Assembly: GCA_002320775.1 (NCBI GenBank)
Contig: DCKY01000240.1
Span: 21,165 to 64,679, forward strand
Direction of reading: 5' to 3'
Origin: Planctomycetes bacterium UBA1662
GTDB taxonomy: Bacteria; Planctomycetota; UBA8108
Length of the DNA stretch: 43,515 nucleotides
Shown: positions 7,726-16,921 of the stretch, piece by piece
How the letters are laid out: the number at the start of each line of letters is the position of its first letter
Position numbering within the stretch: the first letter of the stretch is position 1
Notes under the pieces: generated by a model
Told to the model about the DNA's origin: nothing
What the model saw: the letters and a program-made list of their open reading frames with translations, nothing else
The model's database searches: none
Position numbers and translations under genes: made by a program

Positions 7726-8915
7726 AGCTGCGCGTCCTTTCCCCCGTCCATTCGCTGCGTAATGTCGGCTCCCACGAGCTCTGCCTGGTTGACCCCGGAA
7801 AAATACGCCGGACCGGGGGTCTGAGAAATTCTATAGATCGACAGCAAGAGACCTATCTGGGCCATGGTCACACAGAGCCCCGTCCCGCCGAAGGTCACCA
7901 GCGGAAGAGGGATCCCCTTGGTCGGGGCACTTCCGGTCACGACGGCAATATTGAACGCGGCCTGCATTCCCAGCGAGAGAATGATTCCCGCTGCCAGCAG
8001 GTAGCCAAAAGAATCTTTCGCCCTGCGGGCGATCGTCACTCCCGACCATAACACCACCAGGAAGAGCGTGATGACTCCAAGAGTGCCGACCAGCCCGAGC
8101 TCTTCTCCAATGACGGCAAAAACGAAATCCGTATGGGCCTCGGGAAGGTAGCGCAGCTTCTGCACGCCGGCGCCGACCCCCATCCCCGAGACTCCGCCGG
8201 ATCCAAGCGCCCGGAGTGAATGGCGAAGCTGGTGAAGTCCCTCAGGGTTGAATAGCCCCTGGAAACGGTGCACGATCATCTCCCACCGCAGGTAGGCGAA
8301 GAGAACAAGAAACGGAGTGAATCCGGCCGCGGGAGCGAGAAAGTAACGCCAGCGCATCCCGCCGATGATCATGAGGATGATTCCCAGCCCCAGTATAAAG
8401 GTCGATGTGCCCAGGTCCGGCTCGGCCAGGGTCAATCCCCAGATCACGCCAAGGCCCAGCACCGCCGGCATAAAACCCTTGAGAAAATTCGTGGTGCGAC
8501 GCGGGTCGGCGCAGATGTAGCCTGCGATGAAGATCAGGACTGTTATCTTGGCGATCTCCGACGGCTGAAAACGAAGCCCCCCTCCCAACGGCAGCCACCT
8601 GCTCGACTGGTTTACCCGGATACCGAGGCCGGGAATAAGAACCAGGGCTAGCGCCACAGCGGTCAGCAGCAGGCCCAGCCGATAGTGCTTCTGCAGGATA
8701 CGGTAGTCGCTCATGTAGGTGAAGTAGCAGATCGCGGCCGAGATGCCGATCCACATCAGCTGACGTTTGAGAAAGAAGGTGCTGTCCTCGACGATCAGGT
8801 AGTGAAAGGCGCTGGCGCTGAAGACCATGACCGCGCTGAGAGCCAGCAGCAGGAAGACAGCCGACAGCAGCGTCTCCTTGGGGTTGATGGACTGTTTTAG
8901 TATTCCGATTTTCAT
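7722..8915 (-). CDS. ftsW: SEDS-family lipid II polymerase FtsW
   Basis: Polytopic inner-membrane peptidoglycan glycosyltransferase of the septum, partner of FtsI. I start it at the ATG at 8915 (MKIGILKQS), which overlaps the mraY stop by four bases; a longer frame to 8996 would run into mraY. The 397-residue protein shows about ten hydrophobic helices and SEDS motifs: NQSSRWLPLGGGLRFQPSE, EPDLGTSTF with the catalytic-loop Asp, AHTDFVFAVIGEELGLVG and the last-helix stretch GIPLPLVTFGGTG. mraY and ftsW are directly joined, with no murD between them where it is usually found. Confidence 0.95.
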   Translation of the reverse strand: MKIGILKQSINPKETLLSAVFLLLALSAVMVFSASAFHYLIVEDSTFFLKRQLMWIGISAAICYFTYMSDYRILQKHYRLGLLLTAVALALVLIPGLGIRVNQSSRWLPLGGGLRFQPSEIAKITVLIFIAGYICADPRRTTNFLKGFMPAVLGLGVIWGLTLAEPDLGTSTFILGLGIILMIIGGMRWRYFLAPAAGFTPFLVLFAYLRWEMIVHRFQGLFNPEGLHQLRHSLRALGSGGVSGMGVGAGVQKLRYLPEAHTDFVFAVIGEELGLVGTLGVITLFLVVLWSGVTIARRAKDSFGYLLAAGIILSLGMQAAFNIAVVTGSAPTKGIPLPLVTFGGTGLCVTMAQIGLLLSIYRISQTPGPAYFSGVNQAELVGADITQRMDGGKDAQL

Positions 8916-10021
8916 GATCTGAGACTCGCAACCGACACCAGGGCCAGGAGGGCCGAGGCCGCCCAGAAGCTCAGGGTGATCCTGTTTTCGCTCCATCCCT
9001 TGAATTCAAAATGATGATGCAGGGGCGCGCACCGGAGAATCCTTCTGCCGGTGAGCTTGAAAAAGGTCACCTGGAGGAGCACCGAGACGGTCTCGGCAAC
9101 AAGGACTCCACCGACCAGCACCATGAGCAGTTCCTGCTTGCAGAGTACGGCGACAAGCCCCAGGGCGCCGCCAAGACTGAGCGAGCCGACATCTCCCATG
9201 AAGATTTTCGCCGGATGACAATTGAACCAGAGGAACCCGAGGCAGCCGCCCACCAGGGCTGCGGTAAATACCGCGGCCTCGGCTCCACCCTCCACGTGGG
9301 GGACCTGGAAAAATCCGCTGGCCTGTTCACTACCGGCAAGAAGCGCGACAACGACAAAGACCGCTCCGGTGAGTACGCTGATTCCAGCAGCCAGGCCATC
9401 GAGCCCATCCGTCACGTTGACAGCGTTGGAGGAGCCTGCCATGACGAGAGCCACCAGGGGGATGTAGAGGAGGCCGAGTGAAAACGTTGCATCCTTGAAG
9501 AATGGAAGACTCAGAGCCGTGGCCGGATCCTCGACGCCGTACAGGGAAACTGTCAGCGGATCCCAATACAGGAGACAGCCAGCTGACAGCCCCAGCAGCA
9601 CCTGGAAAAAGAGCTTGGTTTTTCCCCTGAGGCCTTTTCTTTTTCCCGGCCCCAGCTTGATCAGGTCGTCCGCGAGACCGATCGCTCCAAAGGCCGCGGT
9701 GTAGGCAAGCAGCATGAGAATCGGACGGCTGTCGAGCTCGGCCCAGATCAGCGTGGCCCCCGCGGCTGCCGTGAGGAAAATAACTCCGCCCATCGTCGGA
9801 GTATTCGACTTGTGATCATGCAGATCATCGAGGAGCTCCGAGTCTCCCTTGGCCGTCTGCTCCAACAGCTTCCTGCCGCAGACCCAGGAGATAAACCAGC
9901 GGCCCACGAGTATCGAGAAGGCGAAGGCCGTGAACCCGGCAAGCAGGGCGCGGTAGCCAACCTTCTGCGTCAGCGAAGTCAGCGCCGGGCTGTCGATGAA
10001 TTGCTGAAGGTATTCAAACAA
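8912..10021 (-). CDS. mraY: Phospho-MurNAc-pentapeptide translocase MraY
   Basis: Integral membrane enzyme that moves phospho-MurNAc-pentapeptide from UDP to undecaprenyl phosphate, making lipid I. The 369-residue protein has about ten membrane helices. Signatures are HDHKSNTPTMGG (residues 68-79), GLADDLIKL with the Mg-binding Asp pair, NAVNVTDGLDGLAAG, FMGDVGSLSLGG and the HHH motif LHHHFEFKGWSE. Its start overlaps the end of murF by 8 bases. Confidence 0.97.
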   Translation of the reverse strand: MFEYLQQFIDSPALTSLTQKVGYRALLAGFTAFAFSILVGRWFISWVCGRKLLEQTAKGDSELLDDLHDHKSNTPTMGGVIFLTAAAGATLIWAELDSRPILMLLAYTAAFGAIGLADDLIKLGPGKRKGLRGKTKLFFQVLLGLSAGCLLYWDPLTVSLYGVEDPATALSLPFFKDATFSLGLLYIPLVALVMAGSSNAVNVTDGLDGLAAGISVLTGAVFVVVALLAGSEQASGFFQVPHVEGGAEAAVFTAALVGGCLGFLWFNCHPAKIFMGDVGSLSLGGALGLVAVLCKQELLMVLVGGVLVAETVSVLLQVTFFKLTGRRILRCAPLHHHFEFKGWSENRITLSFWAASALLALVSVASLRS

Positions 10022-11441
10022 GCGGTAGCTCCCATTCGGTGTTGCTCACTGTTTCTCTCAATTGCTCAGCGCACTTCCCCAGCCCAACCGAATTCGAGGC
10101 CTTGAAGAGAACCCTGTCTCCCGGCCTGAGCTCTTCACTGAGATATTCACGCGCAGGGGACAGCTCCTCGAAGTGCCTTGTTGCCGCCTGGTTCTTGTGC
10201 CCGAGCCTCTCGCGCTCGCCGGCGAAGGCCTCCCCCAGGTAGAGGCTTGAGCCTCCGACCGTGACCAGCAGATCCATCGGCTTCCCGGCCAGCAGGCGGC
10301 CAACCTTCTCGTGAAAATCTCTCGACCTAGCTCCGAGCTCGCACATCTCGCCGAGGACCGCGATATTCCTGCCCCCGGAAGTCCTTCCGCAGAGCTCCTC
10401 GAAGGTGTCGAAGGCCGCCTCCATCGAGCACGGATTGGCGTTGTAGGAATCATCGACGAAGAGCACCTCAGAGACGACCTCTACGTTGAGACGGCCCGGG
10501 GGGAGACGGCAGAGCGCGAGCCCTCTCCGGATCGCTTCGGGGCTGAGCCCGAGATCGAGGGCTACAGCGATGGCTCCGCTGGCATTGATAACATTGTGTT
10601 CGCCGGGCAACTCGAAGGCGTACTCCTCGCCGCAGACCCTGAAGGTCTGAACCGCATCAACCGCTCCAGCGGCCCGGTTCAGCTCCAGCGGGAAATCGGC
10701 ATCGGGGGTGCCGAAGGTTCTCGGCTTCCGATCGAGACGGGAGCAGAATTCTCCGAAGCCCGGCGTCGCCGGGTTCAGGTAGACCTGCCCTCCCGGAGCA
10801 AGGCCCTCCAGGATCTCGGCCTTGGCCTCGATCACCCCGGCCAGATCGCCGAGACCCTTGATGTGGGCCTCGCTCACGGTGGTGATGAGAATCCGCTCGG
10901 GCCTTACCCTGTTCGAGAGATAGGAAAGCTCGCCCTTACCCGAGGTGCCCATCTCAACCACCAGGTGGCGGGTCTCTTCGCCAGCCTCGAGCAGAGTCAG
11001 GGCGACCCCGAGGCGATTGTTGAAGCTTTTTGGAGCCGCAGCCACTGCGCACTCCGAGCCCAGGATGTCCCTTAGAAATTCCTTGGTGGTCGTTTTCCCC
11101 ACGCTGCCGGTAATCGCGGTCACCTCGAAGTCGAGCTCCTGGCGCTGGCGGAGCGCGAACGCCTCGAGAGCTGCCAGCGTATCGGCCACCCGCACGATAC
11201 AGCGGCCAGGCTCGAGCGGAACATCGCGGCTTGCCAGGCTCGCGAGCGCTCCCCGCTCAAAGGCACCCTGGATGAATTCATGCCCGTCGAAACGATCTCC
11301 ACTCAGCGGTATGAAGAGCTCTCCGGGCCCGACCTTCCTGCTGTCGGTGGAGATGCCGGTTACGATCGGATCCTCAGAACCCGCCGTATCCGGGCTTCCG
11401 CCAACCGCCGCGATGATCTTCGAGAGGGGCAGAGGCCTCAT
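10014..11441 (-). CDS. murF: UDP-MurNAc-tripeptide--D-Ala-D-Ala ligase MurF
   Basis: ATP-dependent ligase that adds D-Ala-D-Ala to complete the UDP-MurNAc pentapeptide. I choose the ATG at 11441 (MRPLPLSKI) because it forms a 4-base ATGA overlap with the murE stop; a TTG three codons earlier is less likely. The 475-residue protein carries the P-loop GSVGKTTT at about 112-119, NNRLGVALTLLE, and the MurF signature VDDSYNANPCSMEAAFD. No ddl gene is in the window to supply D-Ala-D-Ala. Confidence 0.96.
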   Translation of the reverse strand: MRPLPLSKIIAAVGGSPDTAGSEDPIVTGISTDSRKVGPGELFIPLSGDRFDGHEFIQGAFERGALASLASRDVPLEPGRCIVRVADTLAALEAFALRQRQELDFEVTAITGSVGKTTTKEFLRDILGSECAVAAAPKSFNNRLGVALTLLEAGEETRHLVVEMGTSGKGELSYLSNRVRPERILITTVSEAHIKGLGDLAGVIEAKAEILEGLAPGGQVYLNPATPGFGEFCSRLDRKPRTFGTPDADFPLELNRAAGAVDAVQTFRVCGEEYAFELPGEHNVINASGAIAVALDLGLSPEAIRRGLALCRLPPGRLNVEVVSEVLFVDDSYNANPCSMEAAFDTFEELCGRTSGGRNIAVLGEMCELGARSRDFHEKVGRLLAGKPMDLLVTVGGSSLYLGEAFAGERERLGHKNQAATRHFEELSPAREYLSEELRPGDRVLFKASNSVGLGKCAEQLRETVSNTEWELPLV

Positions 11442-12886
11442 GCGTAACAAACCTCTTTCAGGAACTCCTCGGCTACCTCGCGGTCGTCGAAATGAATTCT
11501 CTCCCGGTTGCTGAACTCCTGGTAGTCCTCGTGGCCCTTGCCGGCAATCAACACCGTGTCGCCCTCGCGGGCCATGCGAATACCGAGCCCGATCGCCGCG
11601 CGGCGGTCCTCCTCGCGGGTCACCTCCTCGGGCAGCTCAATGCCTGTCATGATCTCGGAAAGGATCTTCTCCGGAGACTCGCTCCGGGGGTTGTCCGAGG
11701 TCAGGATGATCCTGTCTGAACCGCTCTCGGCAACCTTCCCCATCCTTGGCCGCTTGGCGGTATCCCGATCTCCCCCGCAACCGAAGATGGTTATCAGGCG
11801 TCCGGGCGTCACCGGCCGAAGAGCGGCCAGCACGGCCTCGAGGGCGCCATCTGTGTGGGCGTAGTCAACGACCACCTTGAAGGAGCCCGGATGGTTCACC
11901 TGTTCGAGCCTGCCCGGCGGCAGCCGGGCCTCGGAAACCACCGCGGCCATCTCGGATGGCCGCAGGCCCATGCACTCACCCGCGTGGAGAACCGCCAGCA
12001 GATTCTCCAGGTTGTGATCGCCCCAGAACCCGGCCTTGACCCTGCAGTCGCGCCAGGTGAACTCGATCCCCTCATCCATGACGCGTAAATCGGTAACTCC
12101 ATCCTCGGCTCCACAGCCGTACCAGGAGATCTCGGCCCGCGTATTAGAGGCGAGCTTCTGAGATGCATCCTGGGCGCGCGGAAGCACCGCGCAGGCATGG
12201 CTGTCGAGGCCTGTAAAGAGCTTCATCTTGGCGTTGAGATAGCTCTCCATATCATCGTGGTAGTCGAGGTGCTCAGGCGCCAGGTTGGTGAACACCGCGC
12301 AATCGAAATGAATCGAGGCCGTACGCCGCTGTTCGAGGGCGTGCGAGGAGACCTCGATGACGGCGCGCTCGCCTCCGCGTTCAACCACCTCGGCAAGAAA
12401 GCGATGAAGGTCGAGGCAACCCGCCGTCGTGTTCTTGGCAGGATAGGAATCCTCTCCAATCCTGTTCTCGACGGTGCTGCAAAAGCCCGTGAGAGAGCCG
12501 GTAGCCGAGAACAGCTGGTCGAGCAGCCAGACAGTTGTCGTCTTGCCCTTGGTCCCGGTTACACCGACAATCTCGAGCTTCTTCGACGGGTGGCCGTAAA
12601 AACGATCGGCTATTTTCCCCATGATGTCGCGCACATCCTCCACCTCCAGGATGGGAACTCCGAGGTCGGTCTCCCCGGCGGCGCCTTGCGGAGCGATCAC
12701 CGCCGCCGCGCCCCTGCTCACCGCCTCGGCGGCGTAGAGAAGGCCATCTGTGGTCTCACCGGGAACCGCGATAAAGAGGCTCCCGGCGGTAGCCTCGCGT
12801 GAATCGCACTCGATCTGGACTATTTCGAGTTCGCCGTATTCGGCGGGGACACTTATCCAGCCATTACAGAGTTCACCCAGGAGCAT
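11438..12886 (-). CDS. murE: UDP-MurNAc-L-Ala-D-Glu--meso-DAP ligase MurE
   Basis: Adds the third amino acid of the stem peptide. The 482-residue protein has the P-loop GTKGKTTT at 111-118, EVSSHALEQRR at 178-188, the likely carbamylated Lys220 in YLNAKMKLF, VVDYAHTDGALEAVL and GCGGDRDTAKRPRMG. The DNPR motif at 398-401 contacts meso-diaminopimelate in known MurE enzymes, whereas Lys-adding enzymes differ there, so meso-DAP is the predicted substrate. AAGGA lies about 7 bases before the ATG at 12886. Confidence 0.97.
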   Translation of the reverse strand: MLLGELCNGWISVPAEYGELEIVQIECDSREATAGSLFIAVPGETTDGLLYAAEAVSRGAAAVIAPQGAAGETDLGVPILEVEDVRDIMGKIADRFYGHPSKKLEIVGVTGTKGKTTTVWLLDQLFSATGSLTGFCSTVENRIGEDSYPAKNTTAGCLDLHRFLAEVVERGGERAVIEVSSHALEQRRTASIHFDCAVFTNLAPEHLDYHDDMESYLNAKMKLFTGLDSHACAVLPRAQDASQKLASNTRAEISWYGCGAEDGVTDLRVMDEGIEFTWRDCRVKAGFWGDHNLENLLAVLHAGECMGLRPSEMAAVVSEARLPPGRLEQVNHPGSFKVVVDYAHTDGALEAVLAALRPVTPGRLITIFGCGGDRDTAKRPRMGKVAESGSDRIILTSDNPRSESPEKILSEIMTGIELPEEVTREEDRRAAIGLGIRMAREGDTVLIAGKGHEDYQEFSNRERIHFDDREVAEEFLKEVCYA

Positions 12887-12932
12887 TGCTTTTCCTTTTT
12901 TTTATTGCCGCGGAATCCCACCAGGGCCCGCG

Positions 12933-14771
12933 CTACCAACCTTTAAACTTCAATCGCTCGAATTCCGGCTTCGCCGGGATACTGAAATAACGCCGCAGAA
13001 CCCGCGCCACGACCGGTCCCGCCACGCTCCCTCCGTAGATCTTTCCAGAGCGTGGCTTTTCGATCATCACCAGGATGACGACCTCGGGGTCATCAAGCGG
13101 CGCGAACGCCTCGAAGGACGCGAGATAATCTTCCTTGGTATTGAGCGGATTCATATCGGCCGTCCCGGTCTTGCCGCCAAACTTGAATTCCTTCATTTTC
13201 AGATAACGGCCGGTACCCTCCTCGACGATCTTGTGCAGAATCGACCGCATGCGTGCGGAGGCCTCCTCCGTAACCGTATGACCGACGAGCTGCGGAGGAT
13301 TCCTGATAACCTCTCCGCCGCGAACGTACTTGTCGACCAGGCGGGGCTTCACCAGGTAGCCGCCGTTCACCAACGAGGCAAAGGCCGTGATCAGCTGAAT
13401 GGGGGTGATCATCACCTCGTAGCCCATGGAAACCGAGGTCGTCGAATAGATCTCGTTCCATTTATCTGCCGGGGTGTGCCGTCCCTTCGCCTCACCAGGC
13501 AGACGAATACCCGTCTGCCTGCAGAACCCGAAGCGCGCAAGCGCCGCGATCATGCGATCCCTGCCAAGCTTCATGCCGATCTCCCCCATACCGATATTTG
13601 AGGAGTAGACCACGGCCTGCTCAACGGAGATCGGACCATGGTTGCTGACATCTTCGAGGCGGCGTCCACCGATCCGGTGAAAACGGCCGCCGCCCCAGAT
13701 CTTCTCGTCCCAGCGCACCAGCCCGGCCTCGACAGCCGAGGCCGCGATGAACGGCTTGATGACACTGCCGATCACGTAGGCGTTTTCGATGACCCGGTTC
13801 TTCCGTCGTTCAGCGAGCACCTTGGGAGGGTAACGATGAAAATCGTTCGGATTGAAGACTGGCCAGGAGGCCATCGCCAGGATAGACCCGGTCTTGCAAT
13901 TCATCAGCACCCCGAGGCCAGCCTCCGCCTTGTGCTTGCTGATGCCGCGCTGGAGCTCCTCTTCCAGGATACCCTGCGCCTTGCTGTTGATCGTCAGGTA
14001 GACGTCGTAACCATTCACCGGAGCCACCTCGACTGTCTCAGGCGAATAGATACGGAATTGTTCCCTCGCATCGGTAATCACCCGGCGCCTTCCGGATCTC
14101 GGCCCAAGCCAGGGCGACAGCGAAAGCTCGATCCCTTCCTGCCCGGTCCCATCATGAGAGGCTACGCCAATCACATGGCAGAGGAATTCGTCCTTGGGAT
14201 AGTGCCGCCTCGTCATCCGATCGACGACCAGGGCCTTTTTCAGGACCCGCGGTTCCAGCTGGCTGGAGAGTGATTCCCTTACCTTGTCGCGCCCCTCGCC
14301 ATCTACCCGGCGCGCGATGTTCGCGTAGATCTGCCGCTTCGCCTTTCTCCTGTGTACGTCGCCGACGCGCTCACGGCGCCTGCCGTAAGAATATCCGAGA
14401 GCATCGCTGGCAGCGGCAACCACCGACGGGATCTGCTCCTCGGAGAGGGGCCTCAGATCAAGGCCAAGGCTGAAGGCCGTCTCCGAACGGGCAACGATCA
14501 CTCCATCGCTGGTTCGCAGATCGCCGGGGTAGGCCGGGATGCTGTCCGTTCGCCCGGTGCCGCTCCTCGCCCGGGACAGATGCTGGTCATGCGCGAGAAT
14601 CTGGATGTAAAACAGGCGAACTCCAAGCAGCAGGAACACGATGGTCACGGATACGGAGAAGAACCACAGCGCCCGCGGCCGGAGGTTCGGTTCCGGAGGG
14701 GGCTGGTTCGAGCTCAACTGCGAGGGCTGGCTCTTCATCGGGTGGATCTCCTGCTCAATTGAACTCCTCAC
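12933..14771 (-). CDS. ftsI: Class B penicillin-binding protein, FtsI-like transpeptidase
   Basis: Septal peptidoglycan transpeptidase working with FtsW. One N-terminal membrane helix (about residues 35-57 of the 612-residue form), a pedestal domain and a C-terminal transpeptidase domain with all three penicillin-binding motifs: S336-V-I-K339 (nucleophile Ser336), SSN at 390-392 and KTG at 534-536 in FGGKTGTAD. The long frame starts with a GTG at 14771 that overlaps the ftsL stop. An ATG at 14738 (MKSQPSQL) has an AGGAG site nine bases upstream and may be the true start, giving 601 residues. No PASTA domain is seen, so an FtsI rather than a spore or gram-positive type is expected. Confidence 0.95.
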   Translation of the reverse strand: MRSSIEQEIHPMKSQPSQLSSNQPPPEPNLRPRALWFFSVSVTIVFLLLGVRLFYIQILAHDQHLSRARSGTGRTDSIPAYPGDLRTSDGVIVARSETAFSLGLDLRPLSEEQIPSVVAAASDALGYSYGRRRERVGDVHRRKAKRQIYANIARRVDGEGRDKVRESLSSQLEPRVLKKALVVDRMTRRHYPKDEFLCHVIGVASHDGTGQEGIELSLSPWLGPRSGRRRVITDAREQFRIYSPETVEVAPVNGYDVYLTINSKAQGILEEELQRGISKHKAEAGLGVLMNCKTGSILAMASWPVFNPNDFHRYPPKVLAERRKNRVIENAYVIGSVIKPFIAASAVEAGLVRWDEKIWGGGRFHRIGGRRLEDVSNHGPISVEQAVVYSSNIGMGEIGMKLGRDRMIAALARFGFCRQTGIRLPGEAKGRHTPADKWNEIYSTTSVSMGYEVMITPIQLITAFASLVNGGYLVKPRLVDKYVRGGEVIRNPPQLVGHTVTEEASARMRSILHKIVEEGTGRYLKMKEFKFGGKTGTADMNPLNTKEDYLASFEAFAPLDDPEVVILVMIEKPRSGKIYGGSVAGPVVARVLRRYFSIPAKPEFERLKFKGW

Positions 14772-15052
14772 TGGCCGCCGGGACTTCCCGCCGAGGCCGA
14801 CCGGCCATCGTCCGGAAACCCGTCAGGGGTACGAAAAACATCCGGCAGCTCCCGCTCCAGGTTGTCAGGCGAGATCTGGGTGTTGTATTCCATCTGCAGC
14901 TTCCGAAGATTCTCGACCTTTACCTCTTCGTCTCTGAGCAGCTCACGCACCCTCACCCCGGTGCGGATGTTCTGAACCTCCCACTGAACGGAGACCAGGC
15001 CGATCACGAAGAGGCAGACCGAAAGAATCGCGGCGCCTGTTGATAATGGCAT
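14768..15052 (-). CDS. ftsL: FtsL-like small bitopic division protein
   Basis: A 94-residue protein with one hydrophobic segment near residues 7-24 followed by a heptad-like coiled coil (about 28-60, RTGVRVRELLRDEEVKVENL onward) and a short Gly/Pro-rich tail. This topology, and its place between rsmH and ftsI, identify it as FtsL, which forms the FtsQLB complex. FtsL is poorly conserved in sequence, so the call depends on topology and order. Confidence 0.8.
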   Translation of the reverse strand: MPLSTGAAILSVCLFVIGLVSVQWEVQNIRTGVRVRELLRDEEVKVENLRKLQMEYNTQISPDNLERELPDVFRTPDGFPDDGRSASAGSPGGQ

Positions 15053-15082
15053 GGATGATGATCTCCTCTTAAGGCCTTCTGC

Positions 15083-16012
15083 TCATCTTGAACTCCAGGC
15101 TCCCCCGGCCCGAACGACCGCACGCAGGCGGGCGCTTCTCGAACGGGGGTTCGACTGGACCTCCATCTCCGTTGGCCGCTGTAACCCGTCCGGATGAGAG
15201 ATAAAGAATCCCTCCCGGACACGATCCCTGAAGACCGTCTTGACGAGCCTGTCCTCCAGGGAGTGATAGCTGAGCACCACCACCCGGCCGCCGGGCTTCA
15301 TGTACCTGTCCAGCTTCTCGAGCGTATCCTGCAGGCAATCGAGCTCCCGGTTCACCGCGATCCGGATGGCCTGAAAGGTCTTCGTGGCCGGATGAATCTT
15401 CTTGCCGCGCCGCGGCACCAGCTCCTCGATCAGGCTGGAGAGCTCCGCGGTGGTCGTAATCGGCCGCTCTCGTCGGCCGCGGTCGATCGCACGGGCGATT
15501 TTTCCCGCCTGGGGATCCTCCCCATATCGCCGAATGACCCTCGCGATCTCCTCGACGGGAGCCTGGGCAAGCCAGGACGCCGCCGACTCTTCCTCCCCCG
15601 GGTCCATCCGCATATCCAGCGGACCATCGTTTCGAAAGCTGAAGCCCCGTTCGGCCCGATCGAGCTGCATCGAAGAGACTCCCAGATCGAGCAGCAGGCC
15701 ATCGAAGGCCCCATCCGAAGAGATCTCCAGCTCCTGCAGCAGCGCGCCAACCCGGTCGAAGGTTCCATGAAGAAGGCGATAGTTGCCTCCTACCCCATCC
15801 AGTCTCTTCGCGGCCAGCGCAAGCGCCTCCGGATCCCGGTCGAGGCCGATCAATTCGCCTCCAGGCGAAAGTCGACTGAGGATCTCCACTGCGTGCCCGC
15901 CCAGGCCCAGCGTTCCATCGAGCATCGTCTCGCCAGGCCTCGGCGCAAGGCACCGCAAGGTCTCCTCCAGCATGACCGGAAGATGTTCCGGCTCGGCATT
16001 CACACGATTCAA
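15083..16012 (-). CDS. rsmH: 16S rRNA m4C1402 methyltransferase RsmH (MraW)
   Basis: S-adenosylmethionine-dependent enzyme that methylates N4 of C1402 in 16S rRNA. The 309-residue protein begins with the family hallmark HLPVMLEETLRCL, followed by the SAM loop MLDGTLGLGGHAVEIL, GLLLDLGVSSMQLDRAERGFSF, RGKKIHPATKTFQAIRIAVN and VVLSYHSLEDRLVK. It is a standard dcw gene between mraZ and ftsL. A 30-base gap separates it from the upstream unknown gene and the same from ftsL. Confidence 0.97.
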   Translation of the reverse strand: MNRVNAEPEHLPVMLEETLRCLAPRPGETMLDGTLGLGGHAVEILSRLSPGGELIGLDRDPEALALAAKRLDGVGGNYRLLHGTFDRVGALLQELEISSDGAFDGLLLDLGVSSMQLDRAERGFSFRNDGPLDMRMDPGEEESAASWLAQAPVEEIARVIRRYGEDPQAGKIARAIDRGRRERPITTTAELSSLIEELVPRRGKKIHPATKTFQAIRIAVNRELDCLQDTLEKLDRYMKPGGRVVVLSYHSLEDRLVKTVFRDRVREGFFISHPDGLQRPTEMEVQSNPRSRSARLRAVVRAGGAWSSR

Positions 16013-16045
16013 TGGCGAATACTCCCGCGTGAAGGGAGTCCTGCA

Positions 16046-16342
16046 TTACTTCACCTCGGAGGTCGACTTCTTACTCAGGGCCTCGACATATTCGCTGAGA
16101 CTCGTACCCTTAAGGTCCGGGTAGAGCTCCAGGAGACGTTCAAGACGCCTCTCCATAGACTCTATGTCGCGGCTCGGCCGGTTCAGTTCGCCGGACTCCT
16201 GTCCGGACAATCCGCCCATACGACGAATCGCTCCCAACCGGCCCGCTTGCCTGTTTTCCCCATCTGTCCCCGCCTCCAGCTGCGCCCGCAGTCTCGCGAC
16301 CAATCCCACCTCTCCGTCCCAGTTTTCTCTGCTGACTACCAC
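16046..16342 (-). CDS. Unknown 98-residue protein between mraZ and rsmH
   Basis: I do not recognise this protein. It starts with GTG at 16342 behind a strong purine-rich ribosome site (AAGGGAAGGGGAG), and sits in line with mraZ and rsmH, which are normally adjacent. It is hydrophilic, without membrane segment or signal. The second half (from about residue 57, DIESMERRLERLLELYP) looks helical and amphipathic, perhaps a short coiled coil. Conserved spacing and the ribosome site argue that it is real; the weak sequence character leaves room for doubt. Confidence 0.6.
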   Translation of the reverse strand: MVVSRENWDGEVGLVARLRAQLEAGTDGENRQAGRLGAIRRMGGLSGQESGELNRPSRDIESMERRLERLLELYPDLKGTSLSEYVEALSKKSTSEVK

Positions 16343-16389
16343 TTCGCTCCCCTTCCCTTCTTCGCAAAAATCTCAGGCCGTCAGTTCCA

Positions 16390-16827
16390 TCAAGGGCCTC
16401 TCGATCTCGGAGGTTCCTGCTTCCCCTCACGGGAAGCACGGTAGACATCGTAGGCCTCACCGGCCCAGATCTCGATCTTGTCTCTCATGCCGATGAAGAC
16501 AACCTCTTTCCTGACCCCGATCTGCTTCTTCTTGTCATCCGGCAGAACGAATCGGTACTGCTTGTCGAGCTCCACCGATTTAGCCGAAGCCATGACATCG
16601 CGGATGAAGTTCTCGGCTTCCTCGTCATCGGAATCATACTTCTCCCAGATCTGATCGACTCTCTCCTCCCAGGCCCCTTTCGTCCACAGCTGCAGCCACT
16701 GCGCCCTGCGCCCGGTGGTCAATACCATGGTGGAGAGCTCGCCCTCGGGCAGCTCCCGGCGCAGCGAGGCCGGTAGAACCACTCGGTTCTTGCTGTCAAG
16801 AGTGAGGGGATACTCTCCCTGGAGCAT
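16390..16827 (-). CDS. mraZ: MraZ transcriptional regulator of the dcw cluster
   Basis: DNA-binding AbrB-like protein at the head of dcw clusters, known in other bacteria to bind its own promoter region. I place the start at the ATG at 16827 (MLQGEYPLTLDSKNRVVLP), the standard MraZ N-terminus, preceded by AAAGGTG about 8 bases upstream; the frame opens further to 16893 but that part is not family-like. It contains two MraZ repeats: DSKNRVVLPASLR near residues 11-23 and LDKQYRFVLPDDKKKQIG in the second half. The C-terminal tail is basic and Pro-rich. The leader has a strong terminator at 16892-16921 and a small inverted repeat GCAGG/CCTGC at 16859-16875. Confidence 0.95.
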   Translation of the reverse strand: MLQGEYPLTLDSKNRVVLPASLRRELPEGELSTMVLTTGRRAQWLQLWTKGAWEERVDQIWEKYDSDDEEAENFIRDVMASAKSVELDKQYRFVLPDDKKKQIGVRKEVVFIGMRDKIEIWAGEAYDVYRASREGKQEPPRSRGP

Positions 16828-16891
16828 TGTGAATGCACCTTTGATAGAAGCCTGGATTGCAGGTTGTTTTCCTGCCGCATCCTTAAATCTC

Positions 16892-16921
16892 AAAAAAAGG
16901 TGCTCTTCCCGGTAAGAGCAC
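16892..16921 (-). terminator. Strong intrinsic terminator just upstream of mraZ
   Basis: On the minus strand GTGCTCTT, loop ACCGGG, AAGAGCAC form an 8-base perfect stem, followed by one C and seven T. This is a textbook intrinsic terminator. It lies 65 bases before the mraZ start and points the same way, so it either ends an unidentified upstream transcript or acts as an attenuator in the mraZ leader. Confidence 0.85.

Noticed and set aside
10014..11441. This ligase as MurD
   Set aside because: VDDSYNANPCSMEAAFD is a MurF signature; none of the three ligases looks like MurD.
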